This document shows, piece by piece, positions 51,119 to 59,388 of a DNA stretch of 64,000 nt (within the stretch, counting starts at the first letter, position 1; each line of letters opens with the position of its first letter). Made by a program: the position numbers and the translations under genes. The notes below the pieces were generated by a model, which saw nothing but the letters and a program-made list of their open reading frames with translations, had not been told where the DNA came from and did no database searches. The stretch lies in the NCBI RefSeq assembly GCF_002210285.1, contig NZ_MWQE01000001.1:124001-188000 (forward strand), in the 5' to 3' direction. The DNA comes from Fibrobacter sp. UWR2. GTDB lineage: Bacteria; Fibrobacterota; Fibrobacteria; Fibrobacterales; Fibrobacteraceae.

Positions 51119-52084
51119 GTGCAGAAGAGAAACAAAAAGAAAATTGTCTGTATTGCGGTTGTGGCCTGTATGGCATTGGTGCTTGCTGGGTGTTCGGACG
51201 ATTCCGCCGGCGAAAGACGGCACGAGACTCTGCCTTTTTTCACTGCCCTGGACAGCGCGAACATGATGCTTGTGACCCCCGAGGGCCTCGGGAAACATGC
51301 GAAAGGCAAGGTGGTGAGCGGTCGCGCCTATCAGAACTTCGTGCAGATGCTGCGCCTTGCCGACGCAAGGGAATCCCTGCTGGATACCTTCCACACGGAA
51401 TGTGCAACGGGCGTTCGCGTGCAACTCTTTCACGATACTTTGTCTGTAGCGGAACTGCGCGTTGCCGAAAAGATTGGCTATGTCGGGGACGATATCGGAG
51501 TATGGGAACCCGAGAAGCTCGTGACGATGGGGAAGGTGAACACGTTCCTGCGGAATCAGGGCATAAACTTCAGACCCTGCGCCATAGGGTCTGCCGAAGT
51601 GTCGGAATATCCCGACTATGTGCTGAACGGAATAATTCTTGAACGTGATACGACTATCGGGAAGCCTCTTTACGAGTTGCTGAAGAATTCAGAACGTGCG
51701 GTCGTCAGTTTTACGAGAATCGTCTCGCCGAAGTTCGTTACACACAAGAAGAACAAAAAGAAGATAGACGTTGTGGACACCGAATTGCAGAAACGCGGAA
51801 ATGTTGAACTCGATTCCAGCCAGCTGCAGGAACTCCTTTCTCTATTGCGCACTCCCAAGAGGGAATCCTTTACCGGAGGGTGTCTGTGCATCCCGAGGGC
51901 GTCAGTTACGTTCTACCGCGATTCCGTGGAGGCGTTTAGACTACATGTCATCGGGTCGGATTACGGACGCCTGGAAAAACACGATCTTGTGTTGGGGCCC
52001 GGAGCGAGCGGTATATGGGAAAGTGCTGACGCACCTGCGCTCAAGGCTTTCTTTGACCGCATCAGTTTACCGCTGGAAGATTAA
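51119..52084 (+). CDS. Lipoprotein of unknown function (copy 1)
   Basis: A 321-residue lipoprotein with the lipobox LAGC near residue 25 and a basic start (QKRNKKK). Family not recognised. Residues 35-55 carry HETLPFFTALDSANMMLVTP, nearly identical to copy 2, and most of the length aligns with it (GKVVSGRAYQNFVQML, AELRVAEKIGYVG). There is no ATG near the start: GTG 51119 (or TTG 51113) must be used, and the spacing to TATATT matches the ATG of copy 2, favouring GTG 51119. No ribosome site is seen, so the mRNA may be leaderless. It diverges from hisE. Confidence 0.7.
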   Translation: MQKRNKKKIVCIAVVACMALVLAGCSDDSAGERRHETLPFFTALDSANMMLVTPEGLGKHAKGKVVSGRAYQNFVQMLRLADARESLLDTFHTECATGVRVQLFHDTLSVAELRVAEKIGYVGDDIGVWEPEKLVTMGKVNTFLRNQGINFRPCAIGSAEVSEYPDYVLNGIILERDTTIGKPLYELLKNSERAVVSFTRIVSPKFVTHKKNKKKIDVVDTELQKRGNVELDSSQLQELLSLLRTPKRESFTGGCLCIPRASVTFYRDSVEAFRLHVIGSDYGRLEKHDLVLGPGASGIWESADAPALKAFFDRISLPLED

Positions 52085-52129
52085 AGTAAAATTACCGGAT
52101 TCGCGGTTTCTTCTGCTGGCAAAACAAAT

Positions 52130-52135
52130 TATATT
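52130..52135 (+). promoter_or_regulatory. TATATT element 6 bases before the ATG of lipoprotein copy 2
   Basis: TATATT, TACGGC, ATG. The matching arrangement in copy 1 argues that it was duplicated with the gene and is a functional -10 element giving a leaderless mRNA. Confidence 0.45.
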
Positions 52136-52141
52136 TACGGC

Positions 52142-53104
52142 ATGTTTTGGAAAAACAAGAAAATAATTTGTGGTGCAGGCGCCGCATGTATTGTCGTGGC
52201 GGGTTGTATTGCGGCATTCTGCTGTCGTGGAATCGGGAATATTACCCCGCACGAGACGTTGCCGCTTTTGGAAACCCTGGATAGCGCGAACATGATGCTC
52301 GTGACCCCCGAGGGCCTTGGCGACCGTGCTGATGGCAAGGTGGTGAGCGGGCGTGCCTATCGGAACTTTGTGCAGATGCTCCGCTTTGTCGATGCGACGG
52401 AATCCCTGCAGGATACTTTCAAGACGGAATGTACAACGGGCTTGCGAGTACAGCTCTTTCGTGATACTTTGTCTATGGCAGAATTGCGCGTTGCCGAAAA
52501 GATTGGCTATGTCGGGAATGATGTCGGCGTATGGCAACCGCAAGATCCTGCCGTGATGAAGAAAATCAATGCTTTTTTCCGGAGCCAGTGGGTTTATTAC
52601 AGGGAATGTGCTGACGGAAATGCGAATGCGACTGCAGGGTCGGATGCCCTAAATGGAATGATTCTTGAATCCGATACGGCACTCGGAATGCCTCTTGTCG
52701 ATATGCTGAAGGGCGTGAACCGCGTGACGGTTTACAAGCCGGGCTTTGTACCGCATAGCGAACTCACTACGTTTTTGAAGGCCCAGAAAGAAGGGAAAAA
52801 ATACGAAATGAAAAAGGAATCGGCTCTGTATGCAGAACTCGATTCCAGTCAGATTGGTGAACTTCTTTCGCTGTTGCGGGAATCCAAGCGGGAATCCTAC
52901 AGTGGAAACTGCCTGTGCATTCCGCATCTGACGGTCACGTTATTCCGCGATACCGTGGCAATCGTAAAGCTCAATGCCGTAAGGAAAGACCTCAGCCGGT
53001 TCGAAAAAGTCCAGCAGGACATGGACTTTGCGAGGGGCGGATTCTGGGAACCCGCTAACCCGCAAGTCATCGAGGCGTTCGTTAAGCGCCTGTCAACTCC
53101 CTAG
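52142..53104 (+). CDS. Lipoprotein-like exported protein of unknown function (copy 2)
   Basis: A 320-residue tandem paralogue of the preceding gene. The N-terminus is a signal-like helix with VVAGC as a possible lipobox near residue 22. Shared blocks are HETLPLLETLDSANMMLVTP, GKVVSGRAYRNFVQML and AELRVAEKIGYVGND. The gap between the two stops and starts is 57 bases. Its end overlaps the convergent trpA by 23 bases. No known domain; a role in the envelope is all that can be inferred. Confidence 0.7.
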   Translation: MFWKNKKIICGAGAACIVVAGCIAAFCCRGIGNITPHETLPLLETLDSANMMLVTPEGLGDRADGKVVSGRAYRNFVQMLRFVDATESLQDTFKTECTTGLRVQLFRDTLSMAELRVAEKIGYVGNDVGVWQPQDPAVMKKINAFFRSQWVYYRECADGNANATAGSDALNGMILESDTALGMPLVDMLKGVNRVTVYKPGFVPHSELTTFLKAQKEGKKYEMKKESALYAELDSSQIGELLSLLRESKRESYSGNCLCIPHLTVTLFRDTVAIVKLNAVRKDLSRFEKVQQDMDFARGGFWEPANPQVIEAFVKRLSTP

Positions 53105-53834
53105 CCTTCGCTTCGATTTCGGCAATCGCTTTCTTGCGACCTTCGGCGGAGTCCTCGTTACCGAGGACGATGTTCACGAACACGGAACCCGCTACGACGG
53201 CGTACACATGCTTGCTGAGCACCTTGGACTGTTCGCCGTTACGGATACCGAAGCCGCCGAGCACTTTCGCACCCCCTTTACCGACGGTGTCGATAAAGTC
53301 GAGCGTCGCCTGGTCAATCGTCGTTTCGCTGCCGGTCGTGCCTGCACGGAGCGCAGCATAGATGTACTTGAACCCTGCAGAAGCCATCGTTTCGAGGCGT
53401 TCCTTCGTCATGGACGGAGCGGCGACTGGGATGTTTTCGAGACCATGCTTCTTGCAGGCTTCGGTAAGGCCTTCGTCGCAATCGAACGGCAGGTCCGGAA
53501 TGATGCAGGCAGAAACACCCGCGTCCTTGCACATCTTGACGAAGTTCTCGATGCCCGGAGTAAAGGCAAGCGAGCCGTAGGTCATGATGTAGATGGGCGT
53601 CTCGGGGTGGCGTTCGTGAATCTTCTTCACGACTTCGAGACCCTGCTTGGTAGAGAAACCCTTCTCGAGAGCGACAGTAGATGCCGTCTGGATGGCGGGA
53701 CCGTCGGCGCTCGGGTCGCTGAAGGCGAGCTGGATTTCAAGGATGTTGGCGCCACCCTTCACGAGGGCGTCGGCAATGGCAATGGATGTTTCTGCGTCCG
53801 GGAACCCGGCAATGAGATGAGACATTAAGTTCAT
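53082..53834 (-). CDS. trpA: Tryptophan synthase alpha chain
   Basis: A 250-residue alpha subunit that splits indole-3-glycerol phosphate into indole and glyceraldehyde 3-phosphate. LEIQLAFSDPSADGPAIQ holds the catalytic glutamate, and IPDLPFDCDEG the catalytic aspartate. It follows trpB after a 46-base gap containing a hairpin. The ATG at 53834 (MNLMSHLIAGFPD) gives a slightly short N-terminus; a few residues may be missing compared with other TrpA proteins. Confidence 0.95.
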   Translation of the reverse strand: MNLMSHLIAGFPDAETSIAIADALVKGGANILEIQLAFSDPSADGPAIQTASTVALEKGFSTKQGLEVVKKIHERHPETPIYIMTYGSLAFTPGIENFVKMCKDAGVSACIIPDLPFDCDEGLTEACKKHGLENIPVAAPSMTKERLETMASAGFKYIYAALRAGTTGSETTIDQATLDFIDTVGKGGAKVLGGFGIRNGEQSKVLSKHVYAVVAGSVFVNIVLGNEDSAEGRKKAIAEIEAKARELTGA

Positions 53835-53854
53835 AGTTATAATCCCGTTTTGTC

Positions 53855-53874
53855 ATGCCCGCGAAGGCGGGCAT
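53855..53874. repeat. 20-base palindrome between trpB and trpA
   Basis: ATGCCCGC-GAAG-GCGGGCAT, a perfect 8-base stem with a GAAG (CTTC) loop in the trpB-trpA gap. No T tract follows in the direction of transcription, so it is more like a REP-type extragenic palindrome or mRNA stabiliser than a stop. Confidence 0.6.
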
Positions 53875-53880
53875 CTCCTT

Positions 53881-55149
53881 TTATTTGTTCATTATCTCCG
53901 CGTCGTGGATGTCTTCGTTGTTTTCGAGGCGCTTGAGTTCCGCCTTCAGGAATTCCTTCCACTTTTCGGGGCGGAACACCGGACTCGTGATAAAGATGTC
54001 CTTGTCACCGCGGCCGCTCATGTTGATGACGAGCGCCTTGTCCTTCGGGAGTTCCTTCGCGATCTTCATGGCGGCGGCTCCGGCATGCGCGCTTTCGAGC
54101 GCAAAGAGGATGCCTTCGTTGCGGGCGAAGAACTTCACGGCCTCGAGCGCTTCCTTGTCAAGAATGCTCGTGAATTCCACGCGCCCCGATTCACCGAGGG
54201 CGGCGAGCTGCGGGCCGATACCCATGTAGTCGAGGCCGGCAGAAATCGAGCGGGTCGGCAGCGACTGGCCGTCTTCATCGATGAGGAAACGGCTCTTGTA
54301 CCCCTGCACAATTCCTTCTCGGCTCGCGTTACCCGTCATGCGGGAAGCGTTCTCGCCCATGTTCGGGCCAATGCCACCGGCTTCTGCACCGATCAGGCGC
54401 ACGTTCTTGTCTTCGATAAACGGAGTGAACACGCCGATGGAATTGCTACCGCCACCCACGCAGGCAACGATTGCTGCAATGTCGATGTGGCGTTCTGCCG
54501 CCTGGCGCTTGACCTCTTCGCCGATGATGGACTGGAAGGTGCGTACGATATCCGGGAACGGGGCAGGGCCGAGCGCGGAACCCAACACGTAATGCGTGTT
54601 CTTGAAATTCGTGGCCCAGTCGCGCATGGCCTCGTTCACGGCATCCTTGAGTGTACGGCTTCCGCTCGTAACCGGCACGACCTTCGCGCCGTACATTTCC
54701 ATGGTGGCCACGTTCGGCTGCTGACGACGGACATCGACTTCGCCCATGTACACGACGCATTCGAGCCCGAGTTTGGCGCAGGCGGCGGCGGTGGCGAGCC
54801 CGTGCTGGCCGGCACCCGTCTCCGCGATAATGCGGGTCTTGCCCATCTTCTTGGCGAGCAAACACTGGCCGATGGCGTTGTTGATCTTGTGGGCGCCCGT
54901 GTTGGCGAGGCCTTCCAGCTTGATGTAGATCTGAGCGCCGCCCAGGAGTTCGGTCGCCGTCGGGGCGAAGTACAGCGGAGTCTCGCGGCCAATATAGTCG
55001 CGCTGGATGATGCGGAGCTCTTCGATGAATTCCGGATCGTGGATGTACTTGTTGAATGCCGCTTCGAGGTCGTCGAGAGGGCGGCGGATGATTTCGGCAA
55101 CGTACTTGCCGCCGAACTTGTCAAAGAAACCGTTATTAGAAGTAATCAT
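53881..55149 (-). CDS. trpB: Tryptophan synthase beta chain
   Basis: A 422-residue beta subunit that joins indole and serine with pyridoxal phosphate. LANTGAHKINNAIGQ has the Schiff-base lysine, ETGAGQHGLATA the substrate loop, and CVGGGSNSIGVF the phosphate-binding glycines. It is TrpB1-like in sequence but a little long at the C-terminus. It is the first structural gene after the attenuator at 55191-55310. Confidence 0.96.
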   Translation of the reverse strand: MITSNNGFFDKFGGKYVAEIIRRPLDDLEAAFNKYIHDPEFIEELRIIQRDYIGRETPLYFAPTATELLGGAQIYIKLEGLANTGAHKINNAIGQCLLAKKMGKTRIIAETGAGQHGLATAAACAKLGLECVVYMGEVDVRRQQPNVATMEMYGAKVVPVTSGSRTLKDAVNEAMRDWATNFKNTHYVLGSALGPAPFPDIVRTFQSIIGEEVKRQAAERHIDIAAIVACVGGGSNSIGVFTPFIEDKNVRLIGAEAGGIGPNMGENASRMTGNASREGIVQGYKSRFLIDEDGQSLPTRSISAGLDYMGIGPQLAALGESGRVEFTSILDKEALEAVKFFARNEGILFALESAHAGAAAMKIAKELPKDKALVINMSGRGDKDIFITSPVFRPEKWKEFLKAELKRLENNEDIHDAEIMNK

Positions 55150-55190
55150 AGTAGGTTTTGGGTTTAGGTTTAAATTCTCAGGAAAAAATT

Positions 55191-55218
55191 AAAGGCCTTC
55201 GGGAGTCCGAAAGCCTTT
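55191..55218 (-). terminator. trp attenuator terminator (segments 3:4)
   Basis: On the minus strand: AAAGGCTTTCGG - ACTC - CCGAAGGCCTTT followed by AATTTTTT, 42 bases before the trpB ATG. It is an intrinsic terminator inside the leader. Segment 3 can instead pair with the upstream segment 55240-55254. Confidence 0.9.
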
Positions 55219-55248
55219 TACAAATCTCTTGATGAAAACGGCGAAACC

Positions 55249-55269
55249 GGACTCTATGTTCTAGAGCCC
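55249..55269 (-). promoter_or_regulatory. trp leader hairpin 1:2 overlapping Trp codons
   Basis: Minus-strand GGGCTCTA - GAACA - TAGAGTCC forms an eight-pair stem (one G-U). Its 5' arm overlaps the last Trp codon and the next three codons of the leader peptide. Its 3' arm (TAGAGTCCG) can also pair with CGGACTC in the terminator, so the two structures exclude each other. Confidence 0.85.
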
Positions 55270-55310
55270 CACCACCAACGGTTGAAACGGATTGCTGTAT
55301 TCATCATCAT
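55254..55310 (-). CDS. trpL: trp operon leader peptide
   Basis: An 18-residue peptide, MMMNTAIRFNRWWWGSRT, with three consecutive Trp codons (55269-55277), followed by TAG. It stands between a good promoter and an intrinsic terminator ahead of trpB. When Trp-tRNA is short, a ribosome stalling at the Trp codons should cover segment 1, let segment 2 pair with 3 and prevent termination. Three tandem ATGs begin the frame; with the -10 element ending 8 bases upstream, the mRNA would be leaderless or nearly so. Confidence 0.88.
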   Translation of the reverse strand: MMMNTAIRFNRWWWGSRT

Positions 55311-55317
55311 GGGCCTC

Positions 55318-55346
55318 AATATAGGAAGTCGCCGGCTGTTTGGCAA
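55318..55346 (-). promoter_or_regulatory. trp operon promoter
   Basis: Minus strand: -35 TTGCCA (55346-55341), a 17-base spacer, -10 TATATT (55323-55318). Transcription would begin near 55311, directly at the leader peptide start. Confidence 0.8.
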
Positions 55347-55368
55347 GGGGTGGGCCCGAAAAACACCA

Positions 55369-55399
55369 AAAAGCCCTGCACGTTGTGTGCAGGGCTTTT
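55369..55399 (-). terminator. Terminator after the secreted esterase gene
   Basis: AAAAGCCCTGCAC / GTGCAGGGCTTTT, a 13-base stem 24 bases after the esterase stop. It insulates the trp promoter from upstream transcription. Confidence 0.9.
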
Positions 55400-55422
55400 A
55401 AAACGAGGAGGTACTACTAATA

Positions 55423-56940
55423 TTACTTCACGAAGCTGGCGGGCAGAGTGAACTGCTTCAGGAACGGCCAGCCGATATTGCCATCGCCCTGTTCGTGGCC
55501 ACCGCCCTGCTTGGTGCAGAGCACGACTTTCACGCCGTCCATGCAGTTGGAGTATTCGTCACAACCGTCTTTGTTCTTGGACGGAGAGCCTTGACAGCCG
55601 TTCGCTTCTGCCCAATACCTGAAGGTGCCTTCGGCGCCGAGGAAGTTCAAACCGTCGTTGTAGCCACTGTCTCCACCTTGGTATTTGCAGACCGGGTCTG
55701 CTGTGCCGCGGAAGTTGATGACAGCAATCGGGCGCGCCTTCGTGCACTGGGCGCTGTTGGTCCTGTTCAAGTCCATGGCTGCGGGTGCTACTGCGGCGAA
55801 GACATCGGACATCATGCAGGCCACGTGGTTGCTCATACCGCCACCCATGGAGAAACCTGCTGCGTAGATACGCTGCGGATCGATGCAGGCTTTTTCCCTG
55901 ACATACTTGATCATTTCGCGAGTGAACTCGAGGTCATCGTCGTTGGAGCAGCAAGGACCGACGTTCCAACCCGGGCCCATCGTTTTGGTGGTGCCTTGCG
56001 GGTAGAGCGAGATGACGCCTTCCTTGTCGGTGAGTGCTTTGTACTTCGTATCTCTCATCTGTCCATCGCTGCTGCCACCAATCGGGTGATAGTCAATAAG
56101 CAGCGGTACGGCCTTATCGCCCTTGTAGGTGCTCGGCACATGCATGATAAATGAGCGTTGGCCTGAACTGCCTTTGACAGTCAATCTTACCGTCTCGTCT
56201 TTGCCGGACTGTGCAGTCTTGCCGGAGCAATCGACTACGATAGGTTCGTCGCTGCCTGCGCTGCTGGAAGACTTGACTTCGCTCGAAGACGAAGCTACGA
56301 CAGAAGAACTCTGGGGCGGCTGGATCGAACTGGAACTGGTCGGCGGAGTCGTGCCGGCTTCCATGACGATCTGGACATCGGTTTCTACTTCGGCCTTTGC
56401 CTGGTAGGTGGCATTCTTGTAGCCGTCTTTGGAGAACTGCAGGAACGGCAGCGGGTCGCCTTCCTTCTTGAGGGAGGAGACGCCCTTGCTGGTTACCATG
56501 TAGGTAGCCCTGTCGCTATCGGCGTTGATGCGGACAAACTTGGCACCGCGGGCGAGCTTGCCCAGGTCGAGAGAGACGATTCCCTGAACATGTCCGAGAT
56601 TATTCTGTACAAGGACCTTGCCCAGGGCGTCAATCACGGATACCTTGAGGGAGTTTGCGTCTGCATTGTAGATGGTGAGAGTGTTGCCATCCATATGGAT
56701 AGCCATGTTTGCAACCTTTGCTCCGGGGATTGCATCTGAGCCTTCGCCACCGCTGATGGTAAACGTACCGCCATCGCTAGTGGTGGCTTCGACGCCCGCG
56801 AAGTTGAAGGAAGTTATTTTTACACCGGGGAGAGGCTGCCCCATCTGGGTCTGAACCACGCCACTGATGCTCCAGGCAAAAGCCATGCTGCTAGACAATG
56901 CTATACCACTAGCAATGCCCATAAGTTTGGGAAATTTCAT
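55423..56940 (-). CDS. Secreted CE1/feruloyl esterase-type polysaccharide esterase
   Basis: A 505-residue secreted esterase. The signal peptide is about 1-22 (ends SMAFA). An N-terminal regulatory-like beta domain is followed by a sorting-tail-like module within the protein (about 85-145), then a Ser-rich linker (about 195-225) and an alpha/beta-hydrolase domain at about 235-500. This has the nucleophile elbow AAGFSMGGGMSN, the aspartate region FRGTADPV, and the histidine in GGGHEQGDG. It resembles the PHB-depolymerase/feruloyl-esterase group and probably removes ferulate or acetate from xylan. GGAGC precedes the ATG. It is divergent from the first GH10 gene. Confidence 0.8.
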   Translation of the reverse strand: MKFPKLMGIASGIALSSSMAFAWSISGVVQTQMGQPLPGVKITSFNFAGVEATTSDGGTFTISGGEGSDAIPGAKVANMAIHMDGNTLTIYNADANSLKVSVIDALGKVLVQNNLGHVQGIVSLDLGKLARGAKFVRINADSDRATYMVTSKGVSSLKKEGDPLPFLQFSKDGYKNATYQAKAEVETDVQIVMEAGTTPPTSSSSIQPPQSSSVVASSSSEVKSSSSAGSDEPIVVDCSGKTAQSGKDETVRLTVKGSSGQRSFIMHVPSTYKGDKAVPLLIDYHPIGGSSDGQMRDTKYKALTDKEGVISLYPQGTTKTMGPGWNVGPCCSNDDDLEFTREMIKYVREKACIDPQRIYAAGFSMGGGMSNHVACMMSDVFAAVAPAAMDLNRTNSAQCTKARPIAVINFRGTADPVCKYQGGDSGYNDGLNFLGAEGTFRYWAEANGCQGSPSKNKDGCDEYSNCMDGVKVVLCTKQGGGHEQGDGNIGWPFLKQFTLPASFVK

Positions 56941-57195
56941 TTTTTGCTCCTTTTTTTACCCATTCATTCCTTACACACCATAAACAAATTTAACCATTGC
57001 ATCTTTCTGCGCGGTGCTGTTTTGTTTGTAAACATTTTGTTATTTACATTTTGGTAATGGCAAATTATGCGAAAAAAGCCCATTCCTAAAAGCGCTCGCG
57101 TTTGCTGGGGTGAAAAATCCCGTTTTTTTTTGAAAATGCGTTTTTTTATTCAAAAACAAGAACTTTTTTCGAATCTCACTGTAAACTTTTGATTG

Positions 57196-57210
57196 TGGAT
57201 AAAACGTCAA
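57196..57210 (+). promoter_or_regulatory. Dyad TGGAT-AAAAC-GTCAA upstream of GH10 copy 1
   Basis: A member of the shared dyad set; its centre is about 56 bases before TTTAGATT (57258-57265). The flanking TCAATGGAATG matches the GH43 copy 3 site base for base. Confidence 0.6.
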
Positions 57211-57266
57211 TGGAATGGGCGTGCCGGTGTGAGTTTTTTGTAACCTGAGGAGATATCTTTAGATTA

Positions 57267-57288
57267 GGCCGGTATTGGTGTGCCGACC
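57267..57288 (+). promoter_or_regulatory. Leader hairpin upstream of GH10 copy 1
   Basis: GGCCGG ... CCGACC with one mismatch and a TATTGGTGTG centre, 22 bases before the ATG. A related GGCCG-TTATTGG-...-CGGCC is at 59349-59371 before GH10 copy 2. Part may lie ahead of the transcription start, so it might be a DNA rather than RNA signal. Confidence 0.35.
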
Positions 57289-57310
57289 ATAACACACAAG
57301 GGATGCGGTT

Positions 57311-59185
57311 ATGAAAAACATTCTTTCGACGGCAACGAAAGTTGCTGCAGTCGCTCTTGCAGCGTCTTCTTTCTCCTTTGCGGGGCCCGGCATTGCCGAT
57401 GGTGCAGCAAAGTTCATTGGCAACATTACTCAGTCTAACACTTCTCCTGGTCCAAATGACCAATTTACCAAGCTGTGGAACCAGGCTACCGCCGAAAACG
57501 GTTGTAAGTGGGGTTCCATCGAAGGTACTCGCGGTCGCTACAACTGGGCCGGTTGCGACGCGGCCTACAACTGGGCAAAGAACAATGGCGGTCACTTCAA
57601 GTTCCACGCCCTTCTTTGGGGCGGCCAGTATCCTGGCTGGCTCGAAAGCCTGAGCGTTGAAGATACCAAGAAGGCGATTACCGACTGGTTCGACGCCGTC
57701 AAGCAACATTACCCCGATATCGAGATGATTGACGTGGCCAACGAGGCTATCCGTACTGGCAACAATCAGTATCATTCTGGTTATACCAGAACCAAGATTA
57801 TTCCTGCACTGGGTGGCGATAACAACGGCGATTACGCCTTCTTGACGACCGCTTTCAAGATGGCTCGCGAACGTTGGCCAAAGGCTATCCTCATTTATAA
57901 CGACTATAACACCATCCAGTGGCATGTGGACCAGGGCATCAACCTGATCAACACCATTCGAAAGAATGGCGCTCCCGTTGATGCTTACGGCCTCCAGGCT
58001 CACGACTTGATGAGTGACGGTGGCCAGGCTGGCGGTACTGGCGGCGGCGGCGTCTGCATGAATTACAATAATTTCGTTTCTACCATGCAGAAGATCCATA
58101 AGGAAACCAATAATTTCCCGGTTCTCATCTCTGAATATGATGTTCCGTCTACTGACGATGGCATCCAGAAGCAGTGCTATCAGGAACAGGTCAAGTACTG
58201 GATGGAAGACCCCCATGTTGCCGGTATCACCATTTGGGGATGGATCTACGGTCAGACCTGGCTTAACTGTAATGGTAAGGCGAACGGTTGCTCGGGTCTT
58301 GTCAGGAATGGTCAGGATCGTCCGGCTCTCACATGGATGAAGGAATATCTGGCTTCCAACAAGGGCGTGAACACTACCGGCCTCAAGACTGGCGTGCTCA
58401 CTCCGGTCGAACCTGTGCCGCGCAAGATGTTCAAGGGCTCTGCCTTCGAGATTCCGGGCAAGATCGAGGCCGAAGACTTCGATATTTCCGGAGTCGGCGA
58501 AACTGATGGTGTAAGCAACGTCTCTTACAGCGAAGGCGATGTCGAAAACCACGGCGACGTGAAGGATTACCGCAAGGACACGACGGGTGTCGACCTCTAC
58601 AAGAAGGCTACCGGCATCATCGTGGGCTACAACAGCGAAGGCGACTGGCTCGAATACACGGTCAACGTGAAGGAAGCGGGCGACTACACCATGTTCGCTG
58701 CCGTGGCTGCTGCCGGTTCTACCTCCAGCTTCCAGCTTTCTCTCGATGGCAAGGCCCTTACCGATGTCATCAGCGTTCCGGCTGCCAAGCAGGGCGAGGA
58801 GAACTACGACGACTACAACAAGGTTTCTGCCAACGTTTCCCTCACTGCAGGCAAGCATATCCTCCGCATGACGGTAACCGGCTCCTGGTTTGACGTGGAC
58901 TACTTCACCTTCGTGAAGGGCAAGGACGCTACCGACCCCGAACCGATTGACGAACCGGATGAACCGCCTAGTGCAATCGCTCTCGACCAGCACATGAACG
59001 TCGACCGTGTCCAGGACTACTATGTCATTGACCCGATGGGTATGCGCATGGGTATTCTGAGCGCTTACGGATTCGAAGCCGCTGCGGAGATCCTCAAGAG
59101 CTCCAGTGCGGTCAAGAGTTCCGGCGTGTACTACCTGCGTAACCGCTGGACCGGTGAAATGCAGAGTGTGCGAGTCGTTCGCTAG
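57311..59185 (+). CDS. Secreted GH10 endoxylanase with CBM6 (copy 1)
   Basis: A 624-residue endo-beta-1,4-xylanase. The signal peptide is about 1-23 (ends SSFSFA). The GH10 barrel covers about 28-350: FKFHALLWGGQYP, MIDVANEAI with the acid/base glutamate, and LISEYDVPS with the nucleophile. A CBM6 follows at about 375-540 (KIEAEDFDISG, GDWLEYTVNV, GSWFDVDYFTF), and a C-terminal module of about 70 residues ends in the basic GEMQSVRVVR. The ATG follows AAGGGATGCGG. Three such genes lie in tandem, as in the known Fibrobacter xylanase clusters. Confidence 0.93.
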   Translation: MKNILSTATKVAAVALAASSFSFAGPGIADGAAKFIGNITQSNTSPGPNDQFTKLWNQATAENGCKWGSIEGTRGRYNWAGCDAAYNWAKNNGGHFKFHALLWGGQYPGWLESLSVEDTKKAITDWFDAVKQHYPDIEMIDVANEAIRTGNNQYHSGYTRTKIIPALGGDNNGDYAFLTTAFKMARERWPKAILIYNDYNTIQWHVDQGINLINTIRKNGAPVDAYGLQAHDLMSDGGQAGGTGGGGVCMNYNNFVSTMQKIHKETNNFPVLISEYDVPSTDDGIQKQCYQEQVKYWMEDPHVAGITIWGWIYGQTWLNCNGKANGCSGLVRNGQDRPALTWMKEYLASNKGVNTTGLKTGVLTPVEPVPRKMFKGSAFEIPGKIEAEDFDISGVGETDGVSNVSYSEGDVENHGDVKDYRKDTTGVDLYKKATGIIVGYNSEGDWLEYTVNVKEAGDYTMFAAVAAAGSTSSFQLSLDGKALTDVISVPAAKQGEENYDDYNKVSANVSLTAGKHILRMTVTGSWFDVDYFTFVKGKDATDPEPIDEPDEPPSAIALDQHMNVDRVQDYYVIDPMGMRMGILSAYGFEAAAEILKSSSAVKSSGVYYLRNRWTGEMQSVRVVR

Positions 59186-59212
59186 CAATAACTGATATCC
59201 ATATGCCTTAAG

Positions 59213-59235
59213 GCCCCGAAAAACCGTTTCGGGGC
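59213..59235 (+). terminator. Hairpin after GH10 copy 1
   Basis: GCCCCGAAA / TTTCGGGGC, a perfect 9-base stem 27 bases after the stop. The T tract is poor, so termination may be partial. Confidence 0.6.
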
Positions 59236-59276
59236 GCAATTCTGTGATTTTCGTCACACCTAGGTGGTGCGGCGCG

Positions 59277-59291
59277 TGGACAATTTGTCTA
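59277..59291 (+). promoter_or_regulatory. Dyad TGGAC-AATTT-GTCTA upstream of GH10 copy 2
   Basis: A more symmetric member of the shared dyad set (TGGAC/GTCTA). Its centre is about 58 bases before CATATT (59342-59347). Confidence 0.5.
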
Positions 59292-59388
59292 CGAATCATT
59301 TTGCGGAGGGCGATCCATAAAGCCTTGTGGAGAATAAATTCCATATTAGGCCGTTATTGGAAGTGTCGGCCAAAAAAAGGATGTGGAT

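Larger units (their letters stand above)
56941..57310. other. 370-base divergent region between esterase and GH10 copy 1
   Basis: AT-rich. On the esterase side, at 57038-57059, TGTAAACATTTTG and TTTACATTTTGG words form a TGTAAA-N10-TTTACA dyad related to, but not the same as, the dap palindrome. On the GH10 side lie the shared dyad at 57196-57210, a TTTAGATT element near 57258 and a hairpin at 57267-57288. No open frame with coding character. Confidence 0.5.
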
